Origin: Hallella multisaccharivorax DSM 17128
GTDB taxonomy: Bacteria; Bacteroidota; Bacteroidia; Bacteroidales; Bacteroidaceae
Direction of reading: 5' to 3'
NCBI RefSeq assembly: GCF_000218235.1
Contig: NZ_GL945017.1
Span: forward strand, 337,297-401,296
DNA length: 64,000 nt
The position numbers and the translations under genes were made by a program. Below are positions 6,663-15,704 of the stretch, one piece after another. Position 1 is the first letter of the stretch, and each line of letters opens with the position of its first letter. The notes below the pieces were generated by a model that saw nothing but the letters and a program-made list of their open reading frames with translations, made no database searches and was not told the DNA's origin.

Positions 6663-7586
6663 TTAATAATCTATATAATGTCTTAGACGTTCAAAATCGT
6701 CCTTGGTAAAGTCTTTCATCAACTTTAATTCTTCTATATCATGGATAGTCCCATACAGCCGACGATAGTCCACGATGTCTTTCGCCTGATAATAATTGAT
6801 ATAAGGATGCCGCTTCAACTCACCCAGCGTAGCTTGATTGACATTTAACCGACGTACCTTTTCCGCATTAACATAGAAATAGGGCAACACCTCTTTGGGC
6901 AGATCCTCTATTTCCAGCAATTGCTCTGCGGAATAATAGCCACCGAGAATTTTTCTTCGATAAGCAATCTCACGTGCATAATATCTCCCAATTCCTGGAA
7001 CTTTCATGAGCTGTGTAGTATCTGCACCATTAAGTTCGATACGTTCTCCCTGCCTCAGTTTAACAGGGAAGTGTCGCTCAGAAAGCGTGTCTACAATACC
7101 ACCATAAGATGCAGTTAACCGATGGGGAGACTCATAAGGCTGATAATCAGCACCAATACGAATGTAAGGCGCAAGTTCACGATACTGCTTATTAGTCAGC
7201 CCGTAAATCCTTCCAAAATCTTCACGCCGACGGAAAACACCGCCTTTAGCCCGATACTTGTAGATATTCCTCACCTGCCAAGGCTCCAGACCAAGAGCCA
7301 ACAGTTCTGTCGAATCGGCTGTATTGGGGTCGAAGGGAAAAAGACTTACGGCGCGTCTCTCTACCGCGTAGTAACGGTAACCTCCGCTTCGACGGTATCG
7401 ATCATTATCATAATTGCCCCATCGCCGCTGAACAGAAGTGGAGTCCATCCTGCCGCCATCTGTAAACATTGTCTCATGACCATGAAACAATAAGAGGACA
7501 ATGCTGACTGCCATAAAAACCGCTAAAAGGAAACAAATGACACGGCGGTCGGAACGGCGGATATAATGAAAGTCACTGAATCGCAT
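6663..7586 (-). CDS. Membrane-anchored helix-hairpin-helix protein (ComEA-like)
   Basis: The 307-aa protein has one N-terminal membrane segment (about 17-35, VICFLLAVFMAVSIVLLLF) and then three or four HhH repeats: FDPNTADSTELLALGLEPWQ, LNGADTTQLMKVPGIGRYYA, and LNVNQATLGELKRHPYINYY with further degenerate copies. HhH motifs of this kind bind DNA non-specifically. In competent bacteria ComEA uses a related fold to bind incoming DNA outside the membrane. This protein is much longer than ComEA, and no other competence gene is near, so a DNA-uptake role is only possible. It starts 6 bp after the SNF transporter stop, implying cotranscription. Confidence 0.8.
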   Translation of the reverse strand: MRFSDFHYIRRSDRRVICFLLAVFMAVSIVLLLFHGHETMFTDGGRMDSTSVQRRWGNYDNDRYRRSGGYRYYAVERRAVSLFPFDPNTADSTELLALGLEPWQVRNIYKYRAKGGVFRRREDFGRIYGLTNKQYRELAPYIRIGADYQPYESPHRLTASYGGIVDTLSERHFPVKLRQGERIELNGADTTQLMKVPGIGRYYAREIAYRRKILGGYYSAEQLLEIEDLPKEVLPYFYVNAEKVRRLNVNQATLGELKRHPYINYYQAKDIVDYRRLYGTIHDIEELKLMKDFTKDDFERLRHYIDY

Positions 7587-7592
7587 CCCTTA

Positions 7593-8936
7593 TTAAATAA
7601 TACCTAACTGATGAAAAAAGATAACGGCTATGCAGAGTGGGGAGACAAAGCGAATAAGAAAGAGCCACCCTTGATAAGCCCATACCGAAGCTGTGCCCCA
7701 ATTGGTAAACTCATCCTTAACCACCTTTCGCGGTGCTATCCAGCCGACGAGAATACAAGTCGCAAACGAACCAAGCGGCAAAAGAATATTAGAGGTCAGG
7801 AGGTCGCAGAAGTTGAGGAAGCTCTTGCCAAACACCGTGATGTCCACCGCTCCGCACGACAACGAGCAGACAATGCCGATTAAAAGGGCGATGACAGTCT
7901 CAAACACCGCGCCCTTCGCACGCGAGATATGCAGCTCTTCGAAGAAGAGTGACGTGCCTATCTCATGCATAGAGATGGTGGAGGTCAATGCAGCGAGAGC
8001 CAACAAGGCATAGAACAAGACGCCTATGATATAACCCAACACGGGCGTGAAAGCCTTTTGAAAGACATTGGGCAACGTGATGAAAATGAGTGAAGGACCG
8101 CTGTCGGGGTTGACCCCTACAGAAAACGCAGCCGGAAAAATCATCAGTCCAGCCAAAACAGCAACGAGCGTATCGACCACCGCCACCTGTACGGATGACT
8201 TCAGAAGATTAGTCTGGCGAGTGAAATAAGACGCGTAAGTGCAAAGACAAGCAGTGCCGAGCGACAAAGAGAAAAATGCCTGACCCAGTCCGTCAAAGAT
8301 AACTTGATGGTCCACTCTTGAAAAGTCGGGCTTGAAAAGGAAATTGATACCCTTGCCGGCATCAGGCAAAGTGCAGGAGGCCACCACAATGATGAGCAAC
8401 AATATAAATAATGTAGGCATGAGGATGTTACTCACTTTCTCGATACCCCTCCTCACACCGCGCACCACTACAAGATGCGTAAGGACAATGAAGGCTATGG
8501 TCCAGACGACGGGCTCTATAGCAGAAGTAGAGAACTTGCGAAAATATTCCTGCACATAGACAGCATCTCCATTGATATTTCCCATGATGGAGGCAAAGAG
8601 ATACTGCAAACACCACCCCGCGATGACGGAATAGAAGCCTAAGATGATCAGCGAGGTGAGCGCACCTATAAACCCTACAACAGCCCACGCCTTATTTCCG
8701 CCCGCAAGGGTGTAAGCTCGAGCAGCATTGGCTGCACCATGCCGCCCCACGACAAACTCGGCGATCATGCCAGGCACCCCAAGCACAATGACACAAACAA
8801 TATAGACCACTATGAAGGCCGCTCCACCGTCATGCCCCGTCATATAGGGGAAGCGCCAAATGTTTCCTAAACCCACTGCCGAGCCGGCAGTGGCGAGAAC
8901 CACTCCTATCTTAGTTCCAAAGTTACCGCGATCCAT
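7593..8936 (-). CDS. Sodium-dependent SNF-family transporter (copy 1)
   Basis: This 447-aa integral membrane protein belongs to the neurotransmitter:sodium symporter (SNF/NSS) family, which includes bacterial LeuT-like amino-acid carriers. It carries the signature of TM1 (GVVLATAGSAVGLGNIWRFP) and the unwound-helix Gly pairs, and about eleven hydrophobic segments follow. The substrate is probably an amino acid with Na+, but cannot be read from sequence. It is the first gene of the operon with the HhH and DUF4252 genes, under the promoter at 8989-9019. It is a close paralogue of the gene at 9215-10576, so the two arose by tandem duplication. Confidence 0.93.
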   Translation of the reverse strand: MDRGNFGTKIGVVLATAGSAVGLGNIWRFPYMTGHDGGAAFIVVYIVCVIVLGVPGMIAEFVVGRHGAANAARAYTLAGGNKAWAVVGFIGALTSLIILGFYSVIAGWCLQYLFASIMGNINGDAVYVQEYFRKFSTSAIEPVVWTIAFIVLTHLVVVRGVRRGIEKVSNILMPTLFILLLIIVVASCTLPDAGKGINFLFKPDFSRVDHQVIFDGLGQAFFSLSLGTACLCTYASYFTRQTNLLKSSVQVAVVDTLVAVLAGLMIFPAAFSVGVNPDSGPSLIFITLPNVFQKAFTPVLGYIIGVLFYALLALAALTSTISMHEIGTSLFFEELHISRAKGAVFETVIALLIGIVCSLSCGAVDITVFGKSFLNFCDLLTSNILLPLGSFATCILVGWIAPRKVVKDEFTNWGTASVWAYQGWLFLIRFVSPLCIAVIFFHQLGII

Positions 8937-8988
8937 AAACTAATTTTAATTTCTAACACAATAGTCGTTGCTTTAAGTGGTGATGCTG

Positions 8989-9019
8989 CAAAAATAACGA
9001 ATTATGCTGAGAGCACAAA
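8989..9019 (-). promoter_or_regulatory. Promoter of SNF transporter copy 1
   Basis: Minus-strand TTTG (9016-9019), a 19-bp spacer, then TATTTTTG (8989-8996). It lies 53 bp upstream of the start codon. The rest of the 278-bp gap to 9215 shows no gene. Confidence 0.7.
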
Positions 9020-9214
9020 CGAAATATTGAATATTTTACGCTGTCATTCGTTCAATTGCAGGGGGCGTTTCCCTGTAGCCGCCCACAACCACAAAACAGA
9101 TTAAACACGCAATGCGTATGTGACTATTTACCAATGCTTCGACAGGCGACCACAGAGGACTGCCCCTGCACTAACACCCAATCATCACCGAAGAAACGGA
9201 ATAATCTCGTCCTG

Positions 9215-10576
9215 CTATATCACTCCAAACTGATGAAGGAAGATGGCAAGAATGGCCAGCGGCGCTACGAAGCGAACGAGGAAAAGATAGATGCCGAAGA
9301 ACCGCTGCGACACAGTGTCCCAGTTCGTGAACTCGTCTTTGACGAGCTTCTTTGGTATAAACCATCCAATGAAAATGCATGTCAGGAAACCGCCAACAGG
9401 AAGGAAGATCTGACCAGTGACAAAGTCAAAAACGTCGAATAACGTTTTCCCTGCTATCGTCAATCCGCTCCAATCGCCTAAAGACAAAGAGCAGACAGCA
9501 CCAATGAGCGTACACGATACCGTGACAATAGCGGCGCCTTTCGTGCGCGAGATGTGCAGTTCCTCATAGAAAAATGCCGTAGAGACCTCATGTAGAGAGA
9601 TGAGAGAGGTCAGGGCAGCCAACGAGAGCAGCAGATAGAACAGCAGGGACACGAACCAGCCCAACAACGGCAAACCCGTGAATGCCTCATTGAACACATT
9701 GGGCAGCGTGATGAAAATGAGCGATGGGCCACTGTCAGGACGGATGCCCACGGAGAACGCAGCAGGGAAAATCATCAGTCCGGCCAGAATAGCGACTACA
9801 GTGTCAATGGAGCAAATCTGCACAGCGGATTTGAGCAGATTGGTCTGACGTGTGTAGTACGAGGCATAAGTGCAAATACATCCCATAGCAATACTCAGCG
9901 AGTAGAAGCACTGGCCAAGGGCACCGAGAAACATGCCACTGTCCACTTTAGAGAAGTCGGGCTTGAAGAGGAACTCAATGCCTTTTCCAGCATTCGGCAA
10001 CAGGCAAGAGCAGACCACGATGACGAGCAATAAGATGAACAACGTAGGCATCATCATCTTCGAAGCCTTCTCTATACCACCCCGCACGCCATGAATAATC
10101 ACAAAATGCGTTCCCAGCATGATAATGACGAGCCAAAACACCGGCTGAACAGGATTGGTGGAGAAGTCAGCAAAATATTGCTTCACAAAGTCGGTATTGC
10201 CATGGAGCTGTCCCATAATTGACGCGTAGACGTACTGCAAGCACCAGCCGGAGATAACTGCATAATAACCCATAATCAGAAACCCCGTGAGCACACCGAG
10301 CAGACCTACATATTTCCATGCCTTGCCTCCGCCAACTTTCGAGTAAGCCCGATAGGTGTTAGCTGCACCATGCCGCCCAATGATAAATTCAGACACCATA
10401 CAGGGGATGCCCAACAGCAGCACACAACCAACATAGACGATAATAAATGCGGCTCCACCGTTTTGGCCGGCCATATAAGGGAAACGCCAGATGTTTCCCA
10501 AGCCCACAGCGCCACCCGCTGTGGCAAGAATCATCCCTATCTTACTGCCAAAACTCACTCTCTCTTCTGATGCCAT
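9215..10576 (-). CDS. Sodium-dependent SNF-family transporter (copy 2)
   Basis: This 453-aa NSS/SNF family symporter is closely similar to the next gene downstream over its whole length. For example, the TM1 signature GMILATAGGAVGLGNIWRFP and the segment DSGPSLIFITLPNVF are shared. About eleven membrane helices are predicted by eye. The start MASEERVSFG at 10576 has a good ribosome binding site (AGAGGAAAC). A possible -7 box (TAATTTTG) lies at 10601-10608. The 278-bp gap to copy 1, which contains copy 1's own promoter, suggests separate transcription. Retention of two copies suggests different substrates or conditions; this is inference. Confidence 0.93.
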   Translation of the reverse strand: MASEERVSFGSKIGMILATAGGAVGLGNIWRFPYMAGQNGGAAFIIVYVGCVLLLGIPCMVSEFIIGRHGAANTYRAYSKVGGGKAWKYVGLLGVLTGFLIMGYYAVISGWCLQYVYASIMGQLHGNTDFVKQYFADFSTNPVQPVFWLVIIMLGTHFVIIHGVRGGIEKASKMMMPTLFILLLVIVVCSCLLPNAGKGIEFLFKPDFSKVDSGMFLGALGQCFYSLSIAMGCICTYASYYTRQTNLLKSAVQICSIDTVVAILAGLMIFPAAFSVGIRPDSGPSLIFITLPNVFNEAFTGLPLLGWFVSLLFYLLLSLAALTSLISLHEVSTAFFYEELHISRTKGAAIVTVSCTLIGAVCSLSLGDWSGLTIAGKTLFDVFDFVTGQIFLPVGGFLTCIFIGWFIPKKLVKDEFTNWDTVSQRFFGIYLFLVRFVAPLAILAIFLHQFGVI

Positions 10577-10600
10577 GATGTTTCCTCTATAATTTTATTG

Positions 10601-10608
10601 CAAAATTA
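10601..10608 (-). promoter_or_regulatory. Probable -7 box for SNF transporter copy 2
   Basis: Minus-strand TAATTTTG lies 24 bp upstream of the start. No clear TTG is present at the expected -33 spacing, so this is a weaker promoter call. Confidence 0.45.
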
Positions 10609-10683
10609 TAAAATAATAAACACTTTTACATATAAAGTGAAAGCTTTTATTGATAAAACATGAAATATCAGAAGCGATGGCAC

Positions 10684-11184
10684 TCAACGATAGTCTTTCG
10701 GCACCAATTGCTTCCAATCTGAATAGGGATTGCCAAGCATATGGGAATTGTAGAAATGCATGTCGCCTGTCACTTCGGGCCCAATAAAATCAGGTTTTTC
10801 AAACACCTCCGTCTCACTGCCAAGCTCCACCTCAGCCATCACGAGTCCGTCATTAGCGCCGTGAAATTCATCGACTTCAAAGATATGGCGCCCTGATTTC
10901 ACAAGATACCGGTGCTTGTCAATCACGCCGCCACGGCATAGCTCCAGTAGATGTGAAGCCTCATCAAGCGTGATCTCCTTCTCAAACTCATAGCGTGTCA
11001 TGCCACCATCGCTGCTCTTTCCCTTGATGGTAAGATACGCTTTGTCGTCACGCATACGCACACGCACCGTTGCGCCATCCGCAGGAATATAGCCTTGACG
11101 GATGTGACTCACCGATGATGCGGCCAACCTGTAAGCGTGACCATGCTTCACTAAAAACTTCCGTTCAATTTCCAATCCACTCAT
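10684..11184 (-). CDS. CYTH-domain protein (inorganic triphosphatase family)
   Basis: The 166-aa product begins with the diagnostic CYTH motif GLEIERKFLVK (ExExK) and continues with alternating charged strands forming the tunnel fold: VRVRMRDDKAYLTIKGK, then RYEFEKEI and HIFEVDEFHGA. Bacterial members hydrolyse inorganic triphosphate or related phosphorylated substrates using Mg2+ or Mn2+. The start MSGLEIERKF at 11184 is chosen because the motif is almost always at the N-terminus; the upstream reading runs through a hairpin (11197-11218). It is the distal gene of the acyl-CoA ligase, prfB, small membrane protein run. Confidence 0.88.
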   Translation of the reverse strand: MSGLEIERKFLVKHGHAYRLAASSVSHIRQGYIPADGATVRVRMRDDKAYLTIKGKSSDGGMTRYEFEKEITLDEASHLLELCRGGVIDKHRYLVKSGRHIFEVDEFHGANDGLVMAEVELGSETEVFEKPDFIGPEVTGDMHFYNSHMLGNPYSDWKQLVPKDYR

Positions 11185-11196
11185 AATAACAAGAAA

Positions 11197-11218
11197 AGGG
11201 CTGTTTTGACACAGCCCT
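11197..11218 (-). terminator. Hairpin terminator/attenuator before the CYTH gene
   Basis: AGGGCTGT (11197-11204) and ACAGCCCT (11211-11218) are exact arms with a 6-base loop. On the minus strand they are followed by TTTTCTT. It fills most of the 41-bp gap between the small membrane protein stop and the CYTH start, so it can terminate or attenuate read-through into the CYTH gene. Confidence 0.7.
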
Positions 11219-11225
11219 GCATATT

Positions 11226-11420
11226 TTATTGCACAATGAACAACGACCAAACCATATAGATAACAGCGAGAGCGACGAGGACTCCGAAAATCCATTTCAC
11301 CACACGCTCACCTTGGTCTTTCTGTTTTTCCTGATGTTCTGTGCGTTTCTTGCTGGTTGCCATGTTGTTGACCTCTTTGGCCGCAACGTGTTTCAATTGA
11401 TCTTTTTTATTGTTTCCCAT
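11226..11420 (-). CDS. Small membrane protein
   Basis: The reading frame codes for up to 64 aa: a Lys-rich N-terminus, then one C-terminal membrane helix (WIFGVLVALAVIYMVWSLFI). Two starts are possible. The ATG at 11420 has no good ribosome binding site. The ATG at 11363 (MATSKKRTEH, 45 aa) is preceded by AAAGAGG at good spacing and may be the true one. It lies 12 bp after the prfB stop codon (long form) and before the CYTH gene. Similar small single-helix proteins occur in Bacteroidota, with no known function. Confidence 0.65.
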   Translation of the reverse strand: MGNNKKDQLKHVAAKEVNNMATSKKRTEHQEKQKDQGERVVKWIFGVLVALAVIYMVWSLFIVQ

Positions 11421-11432
11421 AGCTTATGTTAT

Positions 11433-12563
11433 TTAGTTTTCTTTCTCTGCATCGCTCTCGGCAAACTCCATGAGATAAGCCTTGATGAATCCGTCTATCT
11501 TACCGTCCATCACACCGTCTACATCAGATGTCTGATAGCCCGTACGGTGGTCTTTCACGCGGCGGTCATCGAAGACATAGGAACGGATCTGACTGCCCCA
11601 CTCAATTTTCTTCTTATTGGCCTCAACCTTCGCCTTCTCAGCCTGTTGCTTCTTCAGCGCACGATCATAGAGCTGACTCTTCAAGAGTTTCATGGCCTTC
11701 TCTCGGTTCTTCGGCTGGTCACGCGTCTCGGTGTTTTCAATGAGGATCTCCTCTTTCTCACCTGTATCGGGATCTTCATACTGATAGCGCAGACGCACGC
11801 CCGACTCCACCTTGTTGACGTTCTGGCCACCAGCACCACTGGATCGAAACGTGTCCCAGCTCACCTTGGCGGGGTCGACATAGACCTCGATCGTATCGTC
11901 GACAAGCGGTGTAACAAACACTGAGGCAAAACTCGTCATTCGCTTGCCCTGGGCGTTATAAGGCGAGACACGCACCAACCGGTGCACGCCGTTCTCACTT
12001 TTCAGGAAGCCATAGGCATACTCGCCACCTTCAATGGTCATCGTCATACTCTTGATGCCGACTTCCTCACCTGGCTGTAGGTCGGTGATGGTAGTCTTAT
12101 ACCCATTGGCTTCACACCAGCGCATATACATACGCATGAGCATCTGGGCCCAGTCCTGCGCCTCTGTGCCACCGGCACCAGAGTTGATCTTCAGCACGGC
12201 GTCCATGGAGTCCTCATCCTGGCGAAGCATATTCTTCAGCTCAAGCTCCTCAATACACTTCATTGCCTTGTCATAGTCGGCATCTACTTCCTGCTCCGAG
12301 ACGAGCTCTTCCTTATAGTAATCGAAGGCGAGTTGCAGTTCATCGGCATACTGACGACACTGCTTGTACCCCTCAAGCCATTTCTCAATGCCTTTCACTT
12401 TCTTCATCTGAGCTTCTGCCCGCTTGGGGTCATCCCAGAAGTCGGGCGCCTGCGTACGCAGCTGCTCCTCTTCAAACTCTACCTTCTTTTGGTCAATATT
12501 GAGATAGTGGTGAAGCTTTTCTGTACGCTCCAGCACGTCCTTCAGTTGATCTGCTGTAATCAT
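11433..12563 (-). CDS. prfB: Peptide chain release factor 2
   Basis: The 376-aa class-I release factor recognises UGA/UAA stop codons on the ribosome and triggers peptide release. The GGQ catalytic motif is present (SSGAGGQNVNK, about 242-252). The tripeptide in the position of the RF2 anticodon-like SPF reads SPY (200-202). The N-terminal helices continue in one frame through the position where many bacteria carry the in-frame UGA and +1 programmed frameshift (HHYLNIDQKK), so this gene lacks that autoregulation. It lies 5 bp downstream of the acyl-CoA ligase gene and before the small membrane protein gene. Confidence 0.95.
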   Translation of the reverse strand: MITADQLKDVLERTEKLHHYLNIDQKKVEFEEEQLRTQAPDFWDDPKRAEAQMKKVKGIEKWLEGYKQCRQYADELQLAFDYYKEELVSEQEVDADYDKAMKCIEELELKNMLRQDEDSMDAVLKINSGAGGTEAQDWAQMLMRMYMRWCEANGYKTTITDLQPGEEVGIKSMTMTIEGGEYAYGFLKSENGVHRLVRVSPYNAQGKRMTSFASVFVTPLVDDTIEVYVDPAKVSWDTFRSSGAGGQNVNKVESGVRLRYQYEDPDTGEKEEILIENTETRDQPKNREKAMKLLKSQLYDRALKKQQAEKAKVEANKKKIEWGSQIRSYVFDDRRVKDHRTGYQTSDVDGVMDGKIDGFIKAYLMEFAESDAEKEN

Positions 12564-12568
12564 TTCGT

Positions 12569-14404
12569 TTATTTCGTTATGACTCCGTCCGACGGAGTAT
12601 TGGCATACATGGCGTCAATGATGTCCTTGTAATGTTCATTGACAACACCACGGCACAGCTTCAACGTGTTGGTCATCTCACCTTCCTGCATGGAGAAATG
12701 GTGGGGCAACAGTGTAAAGCGCTTGATCTGTTCATAATGGGCAAGTCCTTGCTGCAAGGTGTCGATGCGTTCGGTCATCATATCAATGACCTGCTGATTA
12801 CGACAGAGCTCCACACGGTCAGCAAACTGAATGCCTTTCTCTTTCGTCCACTCTTCCAGCACGCTATACTCCGGAACGACAAGGGCTGAGACAAACTTAC
12901 GCTGATCGGCAATAACCGCCACCTGATCCACAAACTTATCCACCAGCAGCAACGACTCAACCATCTGTGGAGCGATGTATTTGCCGTTACTGGTCTTGAA
13001 GAGGTCCTTTATGCGCTCGGTAAGGAAAAGCTCACCGTTCTTTAAATAGCCTGCATCACCAGTATGGAAGAAGCCATCGGCATCAAACGCCTTCCTGTTC
13101 AGCTCCGGTCGCTTAAAATATCCCTTTGTAATGGTGGGGCCTTTGAGCAGAATCTCGCTGTTGTCGCCAATCTTAATCTCTATGCCCTTGATGGGCCTGC
13201 CCACTGATCCGATAGTGAATGGCTCACCCTTATGATCGCACGACACTGTCGCAAGACTCTCGGTCAATCCGTAACCCACGATGATACCGATACCAATACT
13301 ATGCACAAACTCCGCCACCTCGGGCGAGACATAGGCTCCTGCCGTGGGGAAAATGTTAGGATGATCCAGGCCCATCTGTGCCCTGACCAAGCTCAAAACA
13401 GTCTTGTTGACAATGGCATATTGCAGGCGAAGAGCCAAAGGAGGCCGTTTACCCTTAGCCAGATAGTCGATGTTGTAGCGCTTTCCAATATTCCACGCGT
13501 GATTGAAAATCTTCTGCTGTGTGACACTCGACCGGTCTATCTTCGCCCTGACAGCCTGGTAGACCTTCTCCCAGAAGCGAGGCACACTCGACATACACGT
13601 AGGATGGGTCTCGCGCATCGACTGCTGAATCTTATGGGGATCGGTGTTGACAATGAGCGTTGCACCCTCTGTGAGGCTCAAGTAAGCCCAACCGCGCTCA
13701 AAGATATGCGTGAAAGGCAGGAAGTTGATAACGCGGTCGTTCTCTCCCACCGGCACGCAAGAATCATTGGCTTTTATGGCTGCGTCATACTGCCCATAAG
13801 TCAGCATCACACCTTTCGACTCTCCCGTGGTGCCGCTGGTATAGAGAATATTGCAAAGGTCGTCCTCGTTGGCTTCCTTCCAGCGCGCCTCAACCTCCTG
13901 CTCATGAGGCAGTCCCTCGCCGAGCTTGAGGAAATCGTCAAAATACATCGCCTCTGGATCATGCATGCTCAGTCGCACATGACGGTCGAACACGATGATG
14001 CGCTCCATCGTCGGACAAAGGGCGTGAATGCGGTGAGCCTTGTCGTATTGCTCCTGCTCACCGACGAAGACCAGCCGCACGCCCGCGTCGTTGATCATAT
14101 ACTCTACCTGCTGCCCTGACGTGGTGGCATAGAAAGGTATCGACACCACTCTTACGCCGTAAGCTCCAAAGTCGGTGTATAGATACTCAGCGCAGTTTTG
14201 GGAGAACACGGCGATCTTGTCTTGTGACTTCAAGCCAAGGGCCAGAAAGGCATTGCTGACTTTCTTAACATTCGCCGAGAACTGATTCCATGACACTTCC
14301 GTCCATTTTGAACTGCCGAAACCCTGACGGACGAGGGCTGTCCGATTGCCATACTTCTTTGCCTGAGAGTGGATGAGCACTGACAGATGTGACCTGTTTT
14401 GCAT
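12569..14404 (-). CDS. Long-chain acyl-CoA synthetase (AMP-forming)
   Basis: The 611-aa adenylate-forming enzyme activates fatty acids to acyl-CoA using ATP. The AMP-binding signature LYTSGTTGESKGVMLTYGQ, the motif VGYGLTESLATVS and the hinge/adenylate motif FHTGDAGYLKNGELFLTERI are all visible. The start MQNRSHLSVL at 14404 is preferred to an upstream ATG at 14428 because it aligns with the usual N-terminus. It is the first gene of a leftward run with prfB (5-bp gap), small membrane protein and CYTH genes, and is divergent from the deacylase at 14505. The probable function is fatty-acid activation for lipid remodelling. Confidence 0.92.
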   Translation of the reverse strand: MQNRSHLSVLIHSQAKKYGNRTALVRQGFGSSKWTEVSWNQFSANVKKVSNAFLALGLKSQDKIAVFSQNCAEYLYTDFGAYGVRVVSIPFYATTSGQQVEYMINDAGVRLVFVGEQEQYDKAHRIHALCPTMERIIVFDRHVRLSMHDPEAMYFDDFLKLGEGLPHEQEVEARWKEANEDDLCNILYTSGTTGESKGVMLTYGQYDAAIKANDSCVPVGENDRVINFLPFTHIFERGWAYLSLTEGATLIVNTDPHKIQQSMRETHPTCMSSVPRFWEKVYQAVRAKIDRSSVTQQKIFNHAWNIGKRYNIDYLAKGKRPPLALRLQYAIVNKTVLSLVRAQMGLDHPNIFPTAGAYVSPEVAEFVHSIGIGIIVGYGLTESLATVSCDHKGEPFTIGSVGRPIKGIEIKIGDNSEILLKGPTITKGYFKRPELNRKAFDADGFFHTGDAGYLKNGELFLTERIKDLFKTSNGKYIAPQMVESLLLVDKFVDQVAVIADQRKFVSALVVPEYSVLEEWTKEKGIQFADRVELCRNQQVIDMMTERIDTLQQGLAHYEQIKRFTLLPHHFSMQEGEMTNTLKLCRGVVNEHYKDIIDAMYANTPSDGVITK

Positions 14405-14504
14405 GAGCTTAGGTGTTAATTGTTGCAAAGATAAAAGATTAATGCGACATATTCAAAAAAACAGAAATGTTTTTTTTAATTTTGCCGCAAAACAAACCGA
14501 TACT

Positions 14505-15557
14505 ATGAGACAAAAAGATTATGTCGGCGATGCCATCGAACTGTTACGCCAACTGATCGCCACGCCCTCCATAAGCCGCGGTGAACGCGCGGCTGCAGAC
14601 ATCTTGGGTCAACACATCATCAGCTACGGAATGAAGCTGCGGCGAGAAGGCAACAACATCTGGGCGCTGTCGCCCGACTGGGACGAGGCTAAGCCTACTC
14701 TTCTGCTCAATGCACATATCGACACTGTGAAACCAGTGGAAAGTTGGACACGCGACCCCTTCCAGCCCATGATCGAGAACGACTGTCTCTACGGACTGGG
14801 CAGCAACGACTGCGGCGGCGGGCTTACCACACTGCTGCAGGTCTTCCGTTGGCTCACGCTCCGCCCACAACCCTACAACTATATCTACCTGGCCTCTGCT
14901 GAAGAAGAGGTCTCAGGAAAAAACGGAATCGCCAAGGTCATACCCTTATTACCGAAAATTGACGTGGCTATTGTAGGCGAACCCACGGGTATGCAGCCTG
15001 CCATCGCGGAGAGAGGGCTCATGGTGCTCGACCTCATCGCCCACGGCAAGAGCGGACACGCCGCACGCAACGAGGGCGTAAACGCCATCTATGAGGCACT
15101 CGACGACATGCAATGGATCCGTGACTATCGGTTTGAGAAAGTGAGCCCGCTCCTTGGTTCCGTAAAGATGACGCTCACGGCGGTCAATGCCGGCACCCAG
15201 CACAATGTCATTCCCGACCGATGCACAATGCTCGTTGACGTGCGCACAAACGAACGTTATACGAATGAAGAGGTGTTCGACATCATCAGCAAACACGTCA
15301 AAAGCGAGGTGCACGCCCATTCCTTCCGCCTCCACTCTTCTCACATCTCGTCCGACCACCCGCTTATCAGGCGTTGCGTCGCTCTCGGCATGAAGCCTTA
15401 CGGCTCGCCGACGCTCAGCGACCAGGCGCTCATGCCGTGGCCATCGTTCAAGCTCGGCCCCGGAGAGTCGTCGCGCTCCCATTCCGCCGACGAGTATATC
15501 CACGTCAGCGAGATGCAGCAGGCGTTCTACACGTATCTGAAGATTCTCGAAGGATAA
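14505..15557 (+). CDS. argE: M20-family deacylase, ArgE-like (acyl-ornithine deacetylase)
   Basis: The 350-aa zinc-dependent M20 peptidase-family hydrolase carries the metal and catalytic motifs LNAHIDTVKP (first His and Asp), GSNDCGGGL (bridging Asp), ASAEEEVSGK (general-base Glu) and VGEPTGMQPA. It closely follows the pattern annotated in Bacteroidota as acetylornithine deacetylase, which in this phylum acts on N-acyl-ornithine in arginine synthesis. The start MRQKDYVGDA at 14505 lies about 20 bp after a TAATTTTG -7 box (14477-14484); the longer frame upstream would overlap that promoter. No other arg gene lies nearby, so the substrate is inferred. Confidence 0.8.
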   Translation: MRQKDYVGDAIELLRQLIATPSISRGERAAADILGQHIISYGMKLRREGNNIWALSPDWDEAKPTLLLNAHIDTVKPVESWTRDPFQPMIENDCLYGLGSNDCGGGLTTLLQVFRWLTLRPQPYNYIYLASAEEEVSGKNGIAKVIPLLPKIDVAIVGEPTGMQPAIAERGLMVLDLIAHGKSGHAARNEGVNAIYEALDDMQWIRDYRFEKVSPLLGSVKMTLTAVNAGTQHNVIPDRCTMLVDVRTNERYTNEEVFDIISKHVKSEVHAHSFRLHSSHISSDHPLIRRCVALGMKPYGSPTLSDQALMPWPSFKLGPGESSRSHSADEYIHVSEMQQAFYTYLKILEG

Positions 15558-15704
15558 TCAGAGGCTTTGCATCCTTAGAAAAAGCTATTGTAAGGTGTGT
15601 AAGGTAGGTAAGGAAGTCTTCAGGCGCTCAGTAACTCCTTTCCGAACTCGTGCAAAGCATCCTTAATCTGTTGAACTTTGTCTTCCCTTTGCCATTTCCT
15701 GGTT

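Noticed and set aside
9056..9442. A plus-strand 128-aa open frame
   Set aside because: Most of it is antisense to SNF transporter copy 2, and its composition is not protein-like.
12300..12563. Programmed frameshift site in prfB
   Set aside because: The frame is open from the ATG through the conserved core with no internal UGA.
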